Shown: one piece after another, positions 33,391-42,088 of the stretch
Layout: each line of letters opens with the position of its first letter
Position numbering within the stretch: position 1 is the first letter of the stretch
NCBI RefSeq assembly: GCF_030689685.1
Contig: NZ_JAUYEY010000078.1
Location: 17,466-81,465 of the forward strand
Reading direction: 5' to 3'
Length of the DNA stretch: 64,000 nucleotides
Origin: Polaromonas sp.
Lineage (GTDB): Bacteria; Pseudomonadota; Gammaproteobacteria; Burkholderiales; Burkholderiaceae_C
Program-made: the position numbers and the translations under genes
Notes under the pieces: model-generated
Seen by the model: the letters and a program-made list of their open reading frames with translations, nothing else
The model's database searches: none
Told to the model about the DNA's origin: nothing

Positions 33391-33956
33391 GGAGTCCGTG
33401 AGGGTGGGGAGGAGGGAGGCGAAGCGCCAGCGAATTCGCTGGGCGGCAAGGTATCGCCAGCGCCCAGCGTTTTTTGCATGATAACGATATCACGCCAGGC
33501 GCCGAACTTCCAACCGCAGGACGCCACAATTCCGACCTGCGTGAAGCCCAAGGCGCGATGCAGTCCGACCGAGCTGGCGTTCGCAGAGTCGCCGATGATG
33601 GCCATGATCTTGCGGATGCCTGCGCTTTCGCAGCGCGCCAGCAATTCCGACAGCAGAACGCGCCCGACGCCCTTGCCGCCCGCGTCGGGCGCGAGATAGA
33701 TCGAGTCTTCCACCGAATAGCGGTAGGCGGGCCGCGGCTTGAACCAGTTGCCGTAGGCAAAACCGACAACGGTGCCGGCTTCCTCGGCGACCAGGTAGGG
33801 CAGGCCCTTGGACAACACGTCGGCGCGGCGCGTGCCCATGTCGGCTACGCTGGGTGGCTCGGTTTCAAAGGTGCCGGTGCCATGAAGCACATGGTGCGCA
33901 TAAATGGCGGCGATGGCGGGGAGGTCCTCCTCGCGGCTGGGTCGTATCAGGGGCAT
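33387..33956 (-). CDS. GNAT acetyltransferase, phosphinothricin acetyltransferase-like
   Basis: The 189-residue protein has the GNAT fold with IRPSREEDLPAIAAIYAHHV at the start, YRYSVEDSIYLAPDAGGKGVGR containing the acetyl-CoA loop, and GLHRALGFTQVG near the end. These match the Pat/Bar (MddA) group, which acetylates small amines such as phosphinothricin or methionine sulfoximine. The natural substrate is probably a methionine derivative; this is family knowledge, not visible here. The last 20 residues are Pro/Ser-rich. Confidence 0.85.
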   Translation of the reverse strand: MPLIRPSREEDLPAIAAIYAHHVLHGTGTFETEPPSVADMGTRRADVLSKGLPYLVAEEAGTVVGFAYGNWFKPRPAYRYSVEDSIYLAPDAGGKGVGRVLLSELLARCESAGIRKIMAIIGDSANASSVGLHRALGFTQVGIVASCGWKFGAWRDIVIMQKTLGAGDTLPPSEFAGASPPSSPPSRTP

Positions 33957-34015
33957 GACTGGGCTCGGAAAAGAAGGCCTGAAGGCCGATTAAAGGGAAC
34001 TTGCGGAGCGCGGGT

Positions 34016-34021
34016 TATAAT
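34016..34021 (+). promoter_or_regulatory. -10 element of the rpsP operon promoter
   Basis: A perfect TATAAT lies 112 bases upstream of rpsP, with no strong -35 at the right spacing. It is the best promoter candidate for the ribosomal operon. Confidence 0.5.
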
Positions 34022-34127
34022 CTACGGCTTTGCAGCATTTCGCTGGCCGGGTGCCATGTCGTGTGTCTCAATCGCTGCAGGAACATTTTGGGGTGATTTT
34101 TTCACCCCGCCACCCGAAGGATAAATC

Positions 34128-34388
34128 ATGGTCGTCATCCGACTCTCGCGCGGCGGTTCTAAACACCGTCCTTTTTTCAATATCGTTGTGGCTGACAAAC
34201 GTGTCCGCCGCGATGGCCGTTTCATCGAGCGTATTGGTTTTTACAACCCCATCGCCAAAGGTGGCGAAGAAGGCCTGCGCATCGAGCAGGACCGCCTGAC
34301 CCACTGGCTCGGCGTGGGCGCACAAGCCTCGCCTACCGTGGAACGCCTGGTCAAGCAGGGCGCTGCCTCTGCTCCCAAAGCCGCCTGA
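34128..34388 (+). CDS. rpsP: 30S ribosomal protein S16
   Basis: The 86-residue protein begins [20 protein letters not shown], contains [19 protein letters not shown] and has the usual S16 length. It binds 16S rRNA during 30S assembly. GAAGGA precedes the ATG. It is the first gene of the conserved rpsP-rimM-trmD-rplS set. Confidence 0.98.
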   Translation: MVVIRLSRGGSKHRPFFNIVVADKRVRRDGRFIERIGFYNPIAKGGEEGLRIEQDRLTHWLGVGAQASPTVERLVKQGAASAPKAA

Positions 34389-34404
34389 TTTTCCCGGTCG
34401 CCAG

Positions 34405-34980
34405 ATGCTTCCGGGCCTAGAGTCCTCGGGTCTGCCTGAGGACGCCATCGAAGTCGGGCGCATTCTTGACGCCTGGGGTGTCAAGGGCTGGGTCAAAATC
34501 CTGCCGCACAGCGCCTCTTCCGAGGCGCTTTTTTCTTCCGTCCGATGGTTTCTGCAGTCGCCCGAAGCCAAACACCGGCCGGGCTTTGACGCTTTTGCCG
34601 GCACGGTCATCCTGAACGTCAACGAATCCAAAACCCATTCAGACTCCGTCGTCGCCAAGTTCGAGGGCATTGACGACCGCACGCCGGCCGAAGCCCTGCG
34701 TGGGGCGCGGATTTTTGTACCGCGCAGTGCCTTTCCGAAAGCTGGCAAGGACGAGTATTACTGGGTGGACCTGCTGGGCCTGAATGTCGTCAACCGTGAA
34801 GGCGTGGCACTGGGCAACGTGCGCGACCTGATGGCGACCGGTCCGCATTCGGTGCTGTGCGTCGAATACACCGAAGAAGGTCAGGCGCTGGAACGCATGA
34901 TTCCCTTTGTGGCCGCGTATGTGGATGGTGTGGATTTGCCGGGCAAAACCATCACGGTGGACTGGCAGCCAGATTATTAG
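34405..34980 (+). CDS. rimM: 16S rRNA processing protein RimM
   Basis: The 191-residue protein has an N-terminal RimM beta-barrel (IEVGRILDAWGVKGWVKILP) and a C-terminal PRC-barrel (DEYYWVDLLGLNVVNREGVAL, then IPFVAAYVDGVDLPGKTITV). It helps mature the 30S head and binds S19. It starts 16 bases after rpsP. Confidence 0.97.
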   Translation: MLPGLESSGLPEDAIEVGRILDAWGVKGWVKILPHSASSEALFSSVRWFLQSPEAKHRPGFDAFAGTVILNVNESKTHSDSVVAKFEGIDDRTPAEALRGARIFVPRSAFPKAGKDEYYWVDLLGLNVVNREGVALGNVRDLMATGPHSVLCVEYTEEGQALERMIPFVAAYVDGVDLPGKTITVDWQPDY

Positions 34981-35095
34981 AGCCCCCGAGGTAGAGTCCC
35001 CACGCTTGTCGCTTCGCGTACTGCGCTGCCCCCCGAGAGGGCGCTGCGCCTGCGGCCCGGCGAAGCCGGTTCCGCGGCCCCGGCTGGTCTAAAAC
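34981..35095. repeat. Dispersed repeat family B between rimM and trmD
   Basis: It includes GTCCCCACGCTTGTCGCTTC, GCGTACTGCGCTGCCCCCCG, AGAGGGCGCTGCGCCTGCGG and CCGGCGAAGCCGG. The reverse complement matches the copy inside the RND gene. It lies within the ribosomal operon, so it is transcribed. Confidence 0.75.
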
Positions 35096-35140
35096 TTCCT
35101 TGGCAGCGTCGCTTGTCGCTTCATAGCGCAAAATACAGCC

Positions 35141-35920
35141 ATGCGTTTTGACGTCATCACCCTGTTCCCCGAGCTTTTCGCGCCGTTTTTGAGCAGCGGC
35201 GTGACGCGCCGTGCCTACGAATCCGGCCTGGTCGAGGTCAAGCTCTGGAATGCGCGCGAATTTGCCGAAGGCAACTACCGCCGCGTCGATGACCGGTCCT
35301 TTGGTGGCGGCCCCGGCATGGTGATGATGGCCGAACCGCTGGCGCGTTGCCTGGAGGCCATCCGCGATGAGCGCGCTGAGTCTGAAGGCTCACGCGCGCC
35401 GGTGGTACTGTTCTCGCCGATAGGCCGCGTGCTGAACCACACCGGCGTAGCCGGCTGGTCGGCCAGCGCTGGCGCTGTCCTGGTGTGTGGCCGCTACGAG
35501 GGCCTGGACCAGCGTTTTATTGACAGTTTTGTGGATCAGCAGATCAGCCTGGGCGACTTCGTTCTGTCCGGCGGGGAAGTCGCTGCCATGGCCCTGCTGG
35601 ACGCCGTGGCGCGCCTGCAACCCGGCGTACTCAACGACGAAGGCAGCCACCAGCTCGACAGTTTCAATCCGGCGCTGGACGGCTTGCTCGACTGCCCGCA
35701 TTTCACCCGCCCCGAGACCTGGCGTGATCAAACCGTACCGGACAAATTGCTGTCGGGCAACCATGCCCAAATCGAGCGCTGGCGGCGCGAGCAGCGGCTG
35801 GTACTGACGCAGCGCCAGCGCCCCGATCTGTTGCAGCAGGCGCGCGTGGCCGGGCGCTTGAGCGCCAGCGACGAAGCTTTTCTGGCGGATTTGATCGAAA
35901 ATCCGGAGCAGGACGCATAA
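35141..35920 (+). CDS. trmD: tRNA (guanine(37)-N1)-methyltransferase
   Basis: The 259-residue SPOUT methyltransferase opens MRFDVITLFPELFAPF and shows the knot motifs GGGPGMVMMAEPLARCLEAI and CGRYEGLDQRFIDSFVDQQI, plus SLGDFVLSGGEVAAMALLDA. It uses SAM to methylate G37 of tRNA and prevents frameshifting. Length is normal. Confidence 0.98.
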   Translation: MRFDVITLFPELFAPFLSSGVTRRAYESGLVEVKLWNAREFAEGNYRRVDDRSFGGGPGMVMMAEPLARCLEAIRDERAESEGSRAPVVLFSPIGRVLNHTGVAGWSASAGAVLVCGRYEGLDQRFIDSFVDQQISLGDFVLSGGEVAAMALLDAVARLQPGVLNDEGSHQLDSFNPALDGLLDCPHFTRPETWRDQTVPDKLLSGNHAQIERWRREQRLVLTQRQRPDLLQQARVAGRLSASDEAFLADLIENPEQDA

Positions 35921-35934
35921 ACGCTATAATCAAA

Positions 35935-35940
35935 GGCTTT
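35935..35940 (+). promoter_or_regulatory. -10 element upstream of rplS
   Basis: A TATAAT starts 14 bases after the trmD stop, giving a possible internal promoter with a leader of about 110 bases before rplS. No good -35 is seen. Confidence 0.45.
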
Positions 35941-36049
35941 TCGGTCCTCTGGCGGCCACTGCAACCATCTTGACCATTTCGAAGTGTCCATGGATTTGCG
36001 GTCTTTAGTGCAGCGCGTGTATGAACGAAAAAGTTAGCTGGAATAAATC

Positions 36050-36415
36050 ATGAATCTGATCGAAACCCTTGAGCGGGAAGAAATTACCCGCTTGAACAAG
36101 ACCATTCCCGTGTACGCCCCCGGCGACACCGTGATTGTCAGCGTCAATGTGGTTGAAGGTACACGCAAGCGTGTGCAGGCCTTTGAAGGCGTTGTGATTG
36201 CCAAGCGCAACCGCGGACTCAACTCGAGCTTCATCGTGCGCAAGATATCCAACGGCGAAGGCGTCGAGCGGACCTTTCAGGTCTACAGCCCGCTGATCGC
36301 CAAGATCGAAGTCAAACGCTGCGGTGATGTGCGCCGCGCCAAGCTGTACTACCTGCGTGATCGCAGCGGCAAGTCGGCACGTATCAAGGAAAAACTGGGC
36401 GCCAAAGCTGCATAA
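36050..36415 (+). CDS. rplS: 50S ribosomal protein L19
   Basis: The 121-residue protein contains [40 protein letters not shown] and [18 protein letters not shown], the L19 pattern. It lies at the interface of the ribosomal subunits. It closes the rpsP operon and is followed by a terminator. Confidence 0.98.
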   Translation: MNLIETLEREEITRLNKTIPVYAPGDTVIVSVNVVEGTRKRVQAFEGVVIAKRNRGLNSSFIVRKISNGEGVERTFQVYSPLIAKIEVKRCGDVRRAKLYYLRDRSGKSARIKEKLGAKAA

Positions 36416-36432
36416 AAGCGGCCAGGCCCCTG

Positions 36433-36462
36433 AAAAAGCCGCTCCCAGGAGCGGTTTTTTTT
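36433..36462 (+). terminator. Rho-independent terminator after rplS
   Basis: Stem CCGCTCC/GGAGCGG followed by eight T residues, 18 bases after the rplS stop. It ends the ribosomal operon and precedes the separate CoA pyrophosphatase gene. Confidence 0.9.
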
Positions 36463-36485
36463 ATGCCTGCTACGCTTGACTTCGC

Positions 36486-37184
36486 ATGACTTTCACCAAA
36501 CCGCTGCCGAAATTCGATCCGCGGACCATCCCGGTCATCGGGGTGGATACACACCTGTCGGAGGTGCCGGTACAGGCGCTGATGCCGCAGGCCCTGCGCC
36601 AGCGTTTCCGGCACCCGCCGCTCTGGACGCCGGAGCACAGTGTCGAGAAGAAGTTTTCCAACCGGGAGCCGGCACTTGCTTCCGTGCTGATCCCCTTGGT
36701 CATGCGTGACGAGATCACGCTGCTGCTGACAGAACGCGCCGGCAACATGTCTACCCACTCCGGCCAGGTCGCATTCCCCGGCGGCAAGACCGATGACACG
36801 GACCACGACGCGGTGGACACCGCCTTGCGCGAAGCCCACGAAGAGATCGGCCTGACGCGTGAACACGTCGAGGTGTTGGGCATTCTTCCGACCTACGTCA
36901 CCGGCACCGCCTTCATCATCACCCCCGTCGTGGCGCTGGTGCAGCCGGGTTTCACGCTGCAGCCCAATCCGTCCGAAGTGGCCGATATTTTCGAGGTGCC
37001 GCTGCATTACCTGATGAACCCGGCGAACCACCAGCGCCATGAATTCGAGTTCGACGGCGCCATCCGGCAGTGGCTGTCCATGCCATACACCGGACCGGTG
37101 GACAGCAGCGGCAGCAAAGAGCGCTACATCTGGGGTGCAACCGCCGGCATGCTGCGCAATCTGTACCGCTTTCTGAGTGCGTGA
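36486..37184 (+). CDS. CoA pyrophosphatase (Nudix hydrolase, NudL-like)
   Basis: The 232-residue protein carries the CoA-specific segment LLLTERAGNMSTHSGQVAFP followed by GG, and the Nudix box end ALREAHEEIGL. The box has Asp/His in place of the first Glu, as is usual in this subgroup. It cleaves CoA or its oxidised and acyl forms to 4'-phosphopantetheine and 3',5'-ADP. The start lies shortly after the rplS terminator, and no SD is obvious. Confidence 0.9.
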   Translation: MTFTKPLPKFDPRTIPVIGVDTHLSEVPVQALMPQALRQRFRHPPLWTPEHSVEKKFSNREPALASVLIPLVMRDEITLLLTERAGNMSTHSGQVAFPGGKTDDTDHDAVDTALREAHEEIGLTREHVEVLGILPTYVTGTAFIITPVVALVQPGFTLQPNPSEVADIFEVPLHYLMNPANHQRHEFEFDGAIRQWLSMPYTGPVDSSGSKERYIWGATAGMLRNLYRFLSA

Positions 37185-37251
37185 TCACAGCATGATGTGC
37201 TGGTGCATGCCACCCGTTATGATTTGGCAGCAGGGCACTTCCAGAAATTCA

Positions 37252-37356
37252 GATTTTCGGGATGAAGTGCTAGGCGCACGGAGCGCAGCAACCGGAATGC
37301 ACTTGGGTGCATGAGGATTGCGAGCACCGCGCAACGACGCAATTCGCCCGAAAAAT
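37252..37356. repeat. Nested long palindrome (family F)
   Basis: Outer arms GATTTTCGGG (37252-37261) and CCCGAAAAAT (37347-37356) enclose imperfectly paired arms and a central ATGCAC-TTGGG-TGCAT hairpin. The element fills the gap between the Nudix gene and the CobD-like gene. It could fold as a hairpin of about 105 bases. No protein is encoded here. Confidence 0.7.
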
Positions 37357-37373
37357 GGATTTATTGAAGTGCC

Positions 37374-38381
37374 ATGAGTTTTTTTGCCGTTTTGTTCGCA
37401 CTCATCATTGAACAGGCCCGCCCGCTGGCCCGCGGCAACGTCATTCACGCCAGTTTGCGCCGCTGGGCGCGCTGGGCCAGCCGCAGCCTGGACGCCGGCA
37501 AGCCGGTACACGGCTGGGTCGCCTGGTGCATGGCGGTTCTGGCGCCGGCGCTGCTGACCCTGACCGTCCACTGGCTGCTCTGGAGCGTCAATGTGGCCCT
37601 GGCTTTTGTCTGGGGCGTGGCTGTGCTGTATGTCACGCTGGGTTTTCGCCAGTTCAGCCACTACTTCACCGACATCCGTGACGCGCTCGATGACGGCGAC
37701 GAGGCGACTGCCCGCGAACTGCTGGCGCAGTGGCGCCAGGTCGATGCCAGTGAACTGCCGCGCAGTGAAATCGTCCGCCATGTGATTGAGTACTCGGTGC
37801 TGGCTGCGCATCGCCATGTGTTTGGCGTGCTGGCCTGGTTCTCGGTGCTGGCCGCGCTGGGCCTGGGTCCTGCCGGCGCCGTGTTGTACCGCCTGAGCGA
37901 GTTCGTGTCACGTTACTGGGCCCACAAAAGCCGTTCCGCTGGCGAGGGCGCGAGTCCGGCGCTGCAACGGGCGGCGGCGCGCGCCTGGCAGGTGATCGAC
38001 TATGTGCCGGCACGCCTGACCTCGCTGGGCTTCGCTGTGGTCGGCAGTTTTGAAGATGCTATCGACGGCTGGCGCAACTATGCGCAGCGGCAGCCGGCCG
38101 GGCCGGAAAATCACAACGATGGCGTGATCCTCGCGGCCACCTCGGGCGCAGTCAATGTTCGCCTGGGCGGCGAGGCGCTGAAGGCGGCATTTGCGCCCGA
38201 TGCCTCGCAGGGCTTCCAGGTCAATGGCCCCGATCAGCCTGCGCCAGAGGTGACGGAAAGCACACCCGGGCGTGAGCCCGAGGTGGCTCACCTGCGCAGC
38301 ATTGTCGGCCTGGTCTGGCGCTCGGTGGTGCTCTGGATGGCGCTGCTGGCGCTGCTGACGCTGGCGCGTCTGCTGGGCTGA
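37374..38381 (+). CDS. CobD/CbiB-family membrane protein
   Basis: The 335-residue protein starts MSFFAVLFALIIEQARPLAR and has membrane segments at about 45-80, 140-165 and 310-330. The segment DYVPARLTSLGFAVVGSFEDAI matches CobD/CbiB and the related AmpE proteins. No other cobalamin genes are nearby, so an AmpE-like or unknown role is as likely as adenosylcobinamide phosphate synthesis. Confidence 0.75.
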   Translation: MSFFAVLFALIIEQARPLARGNVIHASLRRWARWASRSLDAGKPVHGWVAWCMAVLAPALLTLTVHWLLWSVNVALAFVWGVAVLYVTLGFRQFSHYFTDIRDALDDGDEATARELLAQWRQVDASELPRSEIVRHVIEYSVLAAHRHVFGVLAWFSVLAALGLGPAGAVLYRLSEFVSRYWAHKSRSAGEGASPALQRAAARAWQVIDYVPARLTSLGFAVVGSFEDAIDGWRNYAQRQPAGPENHNDGVILAATSGAVNVRLGGEALKAAFAPDASQGFQVNGPDQPAPEVTESTPGREPEVAHLRSIVGLVWRSVVLWMALLALLTLARLLG

Positions 38382-38401
38382 AGCGCGCTAAGAACAAGTT
38401 C

Positions 38402-38570
38402 CTAGGAGCCTGGGCGGCAGAAGGAACGTCGGCTGCAAAGCGGCCGCGACGGTCCATTTTCCACCGGCTTTTTGCCCCATAGCTACGGCTATGAGGCTGC
38501 AAACCCGGCAAAAACTGTCCTCGCCGGGGCCACTTTTCGCTTCGACGCCTTCTGCCGCCCAGGCTCCTAG
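38402..38570. repeat. Nested long palindrome (family F) reaching the rsgA stop
   Basis: Outer arms of 23 bases (38402-38424 and 38548-38570, starting CTAGGAGCCTGGGCGGCAGA) are perfect reverse complements. The centre holds CATAGCTACGGCTATG within TTTTTGCC...GGCAAAAA. The right arm supplies the last base triplet of rsgA, its TAG stop. Confidence 0.8.
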
Positions 38571-39514
38571 TAACGCGCGGGCTGCGACAGCTCGGCAAAC
38601 AGTTCGCTATACAAACGATAGCGGATTGCGCTTATTCTGCCTGGGCTGGAGGTTGATTTGGCTTCGAAAATCACGCCGCAGCCGGGTTCGTGCAGGTGTG
38701 TGCAGTTGTAGAACTTGCAGTCCTGCGCATGCACCTTGAGGTCAGGCATGTAGTTGGCCAGGTGCATGGGGTCAATGTGGTGCAGGCCGAACTCCTGGAA
38801 ACCCGGCGAGTCGATCAGCGCGCTGCTGCGCTCCGCATCGATCCAGTACAGCGTGGTGCTGGTGGTCGTGTGTTTGCCCGAGTTAAGCGCCTGCGATATT
38901 TCAGCCGTCAGCACCTGCGCGTTCGGCACCAGCAGGTTGGTCAGGCTGCTTTTTCCGGCACCCGACGGGCCCAGCACCAGTGTTTTTTTGCCGCGCAGCA
39001 GCGCCAGCAACTGCTGGTACTGCGCGTCGTTGGCCACCGGCGCATCGGTTCTGGGCTTGATCGCGAGCGGCAACACCTGGTAGCCCATCGCACGGTAAGG
39101 TTCCAGCTTGACCCAGGCGCGGCCGAAGGGTTCGGCCAGATCGCTTTTGTTCAGCGCGATGATGGGTGTAATGCGTTCTGCTTCAGCGGCGATCAGCGCG
39201 CGCGTGAGCTGACTTTCCGAAAACTCGGGCTCGGCCGCGATGAGGATCAGCACCTGGTCGAGGTTGGCCGCAAACGACTTGGTGCGCATCTCGTCCTGCC
39301 GGTAAAACAGGTTGCTGCGCTGCTCGACCTTTTCAACCGTGCCTTCGTCCTGCGAGGGCAGCCACTGGACGCGGTCGCCGACCACGGCCTGGCTTTTTTT
39401 GCCGCGCGGGTGGCAGATCAGGCGCTGGCCGTCAGGCGTTTCAACCAGGCAATGCCGGCCAAATCCCGCGACCACCAGGCCGGGCAGGGTCCCGGCGGAA
39501 GAAACAGTGGTCAA
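38567..39514 (-). CDS. rsgA: Ribosome small-subunit-dependent GTPase RsgA
   Basis: The protein has an N-terminal OB fold, then the circularly permuted GTPase order: NKSD (G4) before GPSGAGKSSLTN (G1) and DSPGFQEFGL (G3), and a C-terminal zinc motif around CKFYNCTHLHEPGC. It checks late 30S assembly. I take TTG 39514, which overlaps the phhB stop as TTGA, giving 315 residues; an in-frame TTG at 39544 would add 10 residues. The stop codon lies inside a long inverted repeat. Confidence 0.93.
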   Translation of the reverse strand: MTTVSSAGTLPGLVVAGFGRHCLVETPDGQRLICHPRGKKSQAVVGDRVQWLPSQDEGTVEKVEQRSNLFYRQDEMRTKSFAANLDQVLILIAAEPEFSESQLTRALIAAEAERITPIIALNKSDLAEPFGRAWVKLEPYRAMGYQVLPLAIKPRTDAPVANDAQYQQLLALLRGKKTLVLGPSGAGKSSLTNLLVPNAQVLTAEISQALNSGKHTTTSTTLYWIDAERSSALIDSPGFQEFGLHHIDPMHLANYMPDLKVHAQDCKFYNCTHLHEPGCGVIFEAKSTSSPGRISAIRYRLYSELFAELSQPARY

Positions 39515-39828
39515 GCCAGCAGTGCGTCGACTTTGGACGCGCAAAAAAAGTCGCTGACTGAAATACCCTTGACGTCATGCGTGTTGAAACGCACCGTGCA
39601 TTTGCCGTAACTCAGCGTCAGGTCGGGATGGTGGTCTTCGGCGTTGGCGATGAAGGCCACGGCATTCACAAAGGCGATGGTCTCGTAGTAGTTCTTGAAG
39701 CCGTAGGTTTTTTCGAGCGAGCCATTGATCAGCCGCCAGCCCAGCGCCTGCTCGCCATTGAGCTGGCTGAGCTGGGTCACGATCTCGGTGGCGCTCAACG
39801 CGCGGCGGTTCTGGTGAATCGGATTCAT
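39511..39828 (-). CDS. phhB: 4a-hydroxytetrahydrobiopterin dehydratase
   Basis: The 105-residue protein has the pterin carbinolamine dehydratase pattern FKNYYETIAFVNAVAFIANAEDHHPDLTLS, here given in part as ANAEDHHPDL with the two conserved His, and YGKCTVRFNTHD. It recycles the pterin cofactor of phenylalanine hydroxylase. Its start overlaps the stop of the M48 protease gene by 4 bases and it overlaps rsgA, so the three are one operon. Confidence 0.93.
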   Translation of the reverse strand: MNPIHQNRRALSATEIVTQLSQLNGEQALGWRLINGSLEKTYGFKNYYETIAFVNAVAFIANAEDHHPDLTLSYGKCTVRFNTHDVKGISVSDFFCASKVDALLA

Positions 39829-41111
39829 GCGGAAGCTCTGGTGCTGACACCCAGGCGGGCCAGGCGCTCGGAGGCCGGCGGGTGCGAGTAGTAGAACTTC
39901 ACGAACAAGGGGTCGGGCGTCAGCGTGCTGGCGTTGTCCTGGTAGAGCTTGAGCAATGCGCTCTGCAAATCCTTGCCGTCGGTCTGGGCGATCGCATAGG
40001 CGTCGGCCTCAAACTCGTGCTTGCGCGAGAACAGCGCAAAGATGGGCGAGATGAAGAAGCTGAAGACTGGCACCACCAGCAGGAACAGCAGCAGCGCCAG
40101 TGCGTCATTGCCACCGCTCATATTAGGCCGCACACCCAGGCCTGTGTAGAACCACACTTGCGTGGACAGCCAGCCGAGCAGCGCAAAGCCGGCCAGACTC
40201 ATGGCGAACATGGAAACGATGCGCTTGATGATGTGTTTGTGTTTGAAGTGCCCGAGCTCGTGAGCCAGCACCGCATCGACCTCCTCAGGGTTGAGCTGCT
40301 TGAGCAGGGTGTCGTAAAACACCACGCGTTTGGAAGCGCCGAAACCGGTGAAATAGGCGTTGGCATGGGCCGAGCGTTTGCTGCCGTCCATGACAAACAG
40401 GCCCTTGGCTGCGAAGCCGCAGCGCTGCATCAGCGCGGTCACGCGGACCTTGAGGGTTTCATCCTCCAGCGGCTGGAACTTGTTGAACAGGGGCGCGATC
40501 ACCGTCGGGTAGAGCACCAGGATCAGCAGGTTGAACACCGTCCAGGCGCCCCAGGCCCACAGCCACCACCCACTGCCAGTGCTGCCCATCAGCCACAGGA
40601 TCAGCGCCACGATGGGCAGGCCGACCAGCACACCGACCAGTGTGGACTTGAGCAGGTCGCCCAGCCACAGTTTGAATGTCATCTTGTTGAAGCCGAAACG
40701 CTCCTCGATGCGGAAGGTGCTGTACAGCGTGAAGGGCAGGTCCAGCAGGCCACTGACCAGGCCGAAAACCGCGAGCAGCGCCAGTTGCGGCACCAGGCTG
40801 CCATGCGCGCCGAGACCGGAACTGGCCAGCATCTGGTTCAGCGCATCAATGCCACCCAGCAGCGTCCAGCCGAGCAAAACAGCGGCGCCCCAAGCCAGCT
40901 CCAGCAGCCCGAAACGGGCCTTGGTGATGGTGTAGTCGGCGGCCTTCTGGTGCGAGGTCAGCGTGATGGTGGCGGCAAACGCCGCAGGCACGACATCGCG
41001 GTGGCGCGCCACATGGCGGATCTGCCGCGACGCAAGGTAGAACTTGGTGAGCAGCCCCAGCACCAGAGCGGCCGAGAACAGCGCGGTGAAGGTGAATGAA
41101 TGGTCGGTCAT
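39825..41111 (-). CDS. M48-family membrane metalloprotease (Ste24-like)
   Basis: The 428-residue protein has several membrane segments and the zinc site HELGHFKHKH with a downstream Glu in EFEADAYAIA. The layout with SKRSAHANAYFTGFGASKRV matches Ste24/CAAX prenyl protease-like proteins rather than the shorter HtpX. In bacteria these are thought to cut membrane proteins in quality control. It is transcribed divergently from orn with 35 bases between starts. Confidence 0.92.
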   Translation of the reverse strand: MTDHSFTFTALFSAALVLGLLTKFYLASRQIRHVARHRDVVPAAFAATITLTSHQKAADYTITKARFGLLELAWGAAVLLGWTLLGGIDALNQMLASSGLGAHGSLVPQLALLAVFGLVSGLLDLPFTLYSTFRIEERFGFNKMTFKLWLGDLLKSTLVGVLVGLPIVALILWLMGSTGSGWWLWAWGAWTVFNLLILVLYPTVIAPLFNKFQPLEDETLKVRVTALMQRCGFAAKGLFVMDGSKRSAHANAYFTGFGASKRVVFYDTLLKQLNPEEVDAVLAHELGHFKHKHIIKRIVSMFAMSLAGFALLGWLSTQVWFYTGLGVRPNMSGGNDALALLLFLLVVPVFSFFISPIFALFSRKHEFEADAYAIAQTDGKDLQSALLKLYQDNASTLTPDPLFVKFYYSHPPASERLARLGVSTRASA

Positions 41112-41146
41112 GGGTCGAAGTTTAGGCGATCAGCGAGAATCGCAAG

Positions 41147-41710
41147 ATGCTTGTTACAGAACCCCTGCTTAAAAAATCCGACCAGAACCTGGTCTGGCTC
41201 GACTGTGAGATGACCGGGCTGGACCCGGACAAGGAGCGCATCATTGAAATCGCCGTGGTGGTGACCGGCCCGCAACTTACGCCGCGCATTGAGGGGCCGG
41301 TGTTGGTGATCCACCAGACGGACGAGTTGTTGGATCAGATGGACAACTGGAACAAGGGTACACACGGCCGCAGCGGCTTGATCGACAAGGTCAAGGCCAG
41401 TTCGGTGACCGAGGAGGATGCCGAAAAGCAGGTGCTGGCCTTTCTGGCCAAGTATCTGCCCAAGGGCACCTCGCCGTTGTGCGGCAACACCATCAGCCAG
41501 GACCGGCGCTTCCTGGTCAAGTACATGCCCAAACTTGAGGTGTTTTTGCATTACCGCAACATCGATGTCAGCACCTTCAAGGAACTGGCCAAACGCTGGC
41601 GGCCCGAGGTGTACAGCGCTTTCAAAAAGCAGCAAAGCCACACCGCGCTGGCCGATGTGCATGAATCGATTGACGAGCTGGAATATTATCGGACCCACTT
41701 TTTGAAGTGA
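41147..41710 (+). CDS. orn: Oligoribonuclease
   Basis: The 187-residue DEDDh exonuclease opens with [20 protein letters not shown] and contains [20 protein letters not shown] and [14 protein letters not shown] with the catalytic His. It degrades di- to pentaribonucleotides, including pGpG from c-di-GMP breakdown, to mononucleotides. Length is normal. Confidence 0.97.
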   Translation: MLVTEPLLKKSDQNLVWLDCEMTGLDPDKERIIEIAVVVTGPQLTPRIEGPVLVIHQTDELLDQMDNWNKGTHGRSGLIDKVKASSVTEEDAEKQVLAFLAKYLPKGTSPLCGNTISQDRRFLVKYMPKLEVFLHYRNIDVSTFKELAKRWRPEVYSAFKKQQSHTALADVHESIDELEYYRTHFLK

Positions 41711-41766
41711 ATCTGGCCCTTAGCCCTTGCCATAAAAGAGGTGACAGCTATCAAATGAGGAGCAAA
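41711..41766. repeat. Dispersed repeat family A, worn intergenic copy
   Basis: CTGGCCCTTAGCCCTTGCCA followed by GTGACAGCTATCAAATGAGG and AGCA has the order of the reverse complement of family A but is more diverged. It directly follows orn. Confidence 0.55.
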
Positions 41767-41834
41767 TGCGGTTCACCCGCAAGCGTTTGCTGGTCTTTTG
41801 ACAGTTGGGGCTGGTAGAAACCCGCTAGCCGTGG

Positions 41835-42088
41835 CATAATCGTGGGCTTGACGGACGTACAGGGGTGCGCCGCATTTGTACATCTACCTCACACTTTTGG
41901 GCTCTACCAACAGAGCCATCGCTTCAGGCACCGGTTGACCGGGAGTCGCCCGAACCGAAATATTCGTTTGATGGTTGATGTTTTATTAACCATGAACGAA
42001 GCCTTGCCGCTACGCGGCAGGTTCTAGTTTCTTGTTCGCCTGCCCACCACAAGCGGGGCAGCGCGGACAAGTGTTTAGTGAGAAAAAC
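41835..42088 (+). promoter_or_regulatory. Promoter and structured leader of the DEAD-box helicase gene
   Basis: CATAAT (41835-41840) is the best -10, giving an mRNA leader of about 240 bases. Four hairpins lie in it: GGCTCT/AGAGCC (41900-41917), ATGGTT/AACCAT (41971-41993), TGCCGC-TAC-GCGGCA (42005-42019) and a longer imperfect one from CTTGTTCGCC to GGACAAG (42031-42071). Such long leaders are known for cold-shock helicases and often mediate autoregulation. The promoter choice is weak. Confidence 0.5.
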
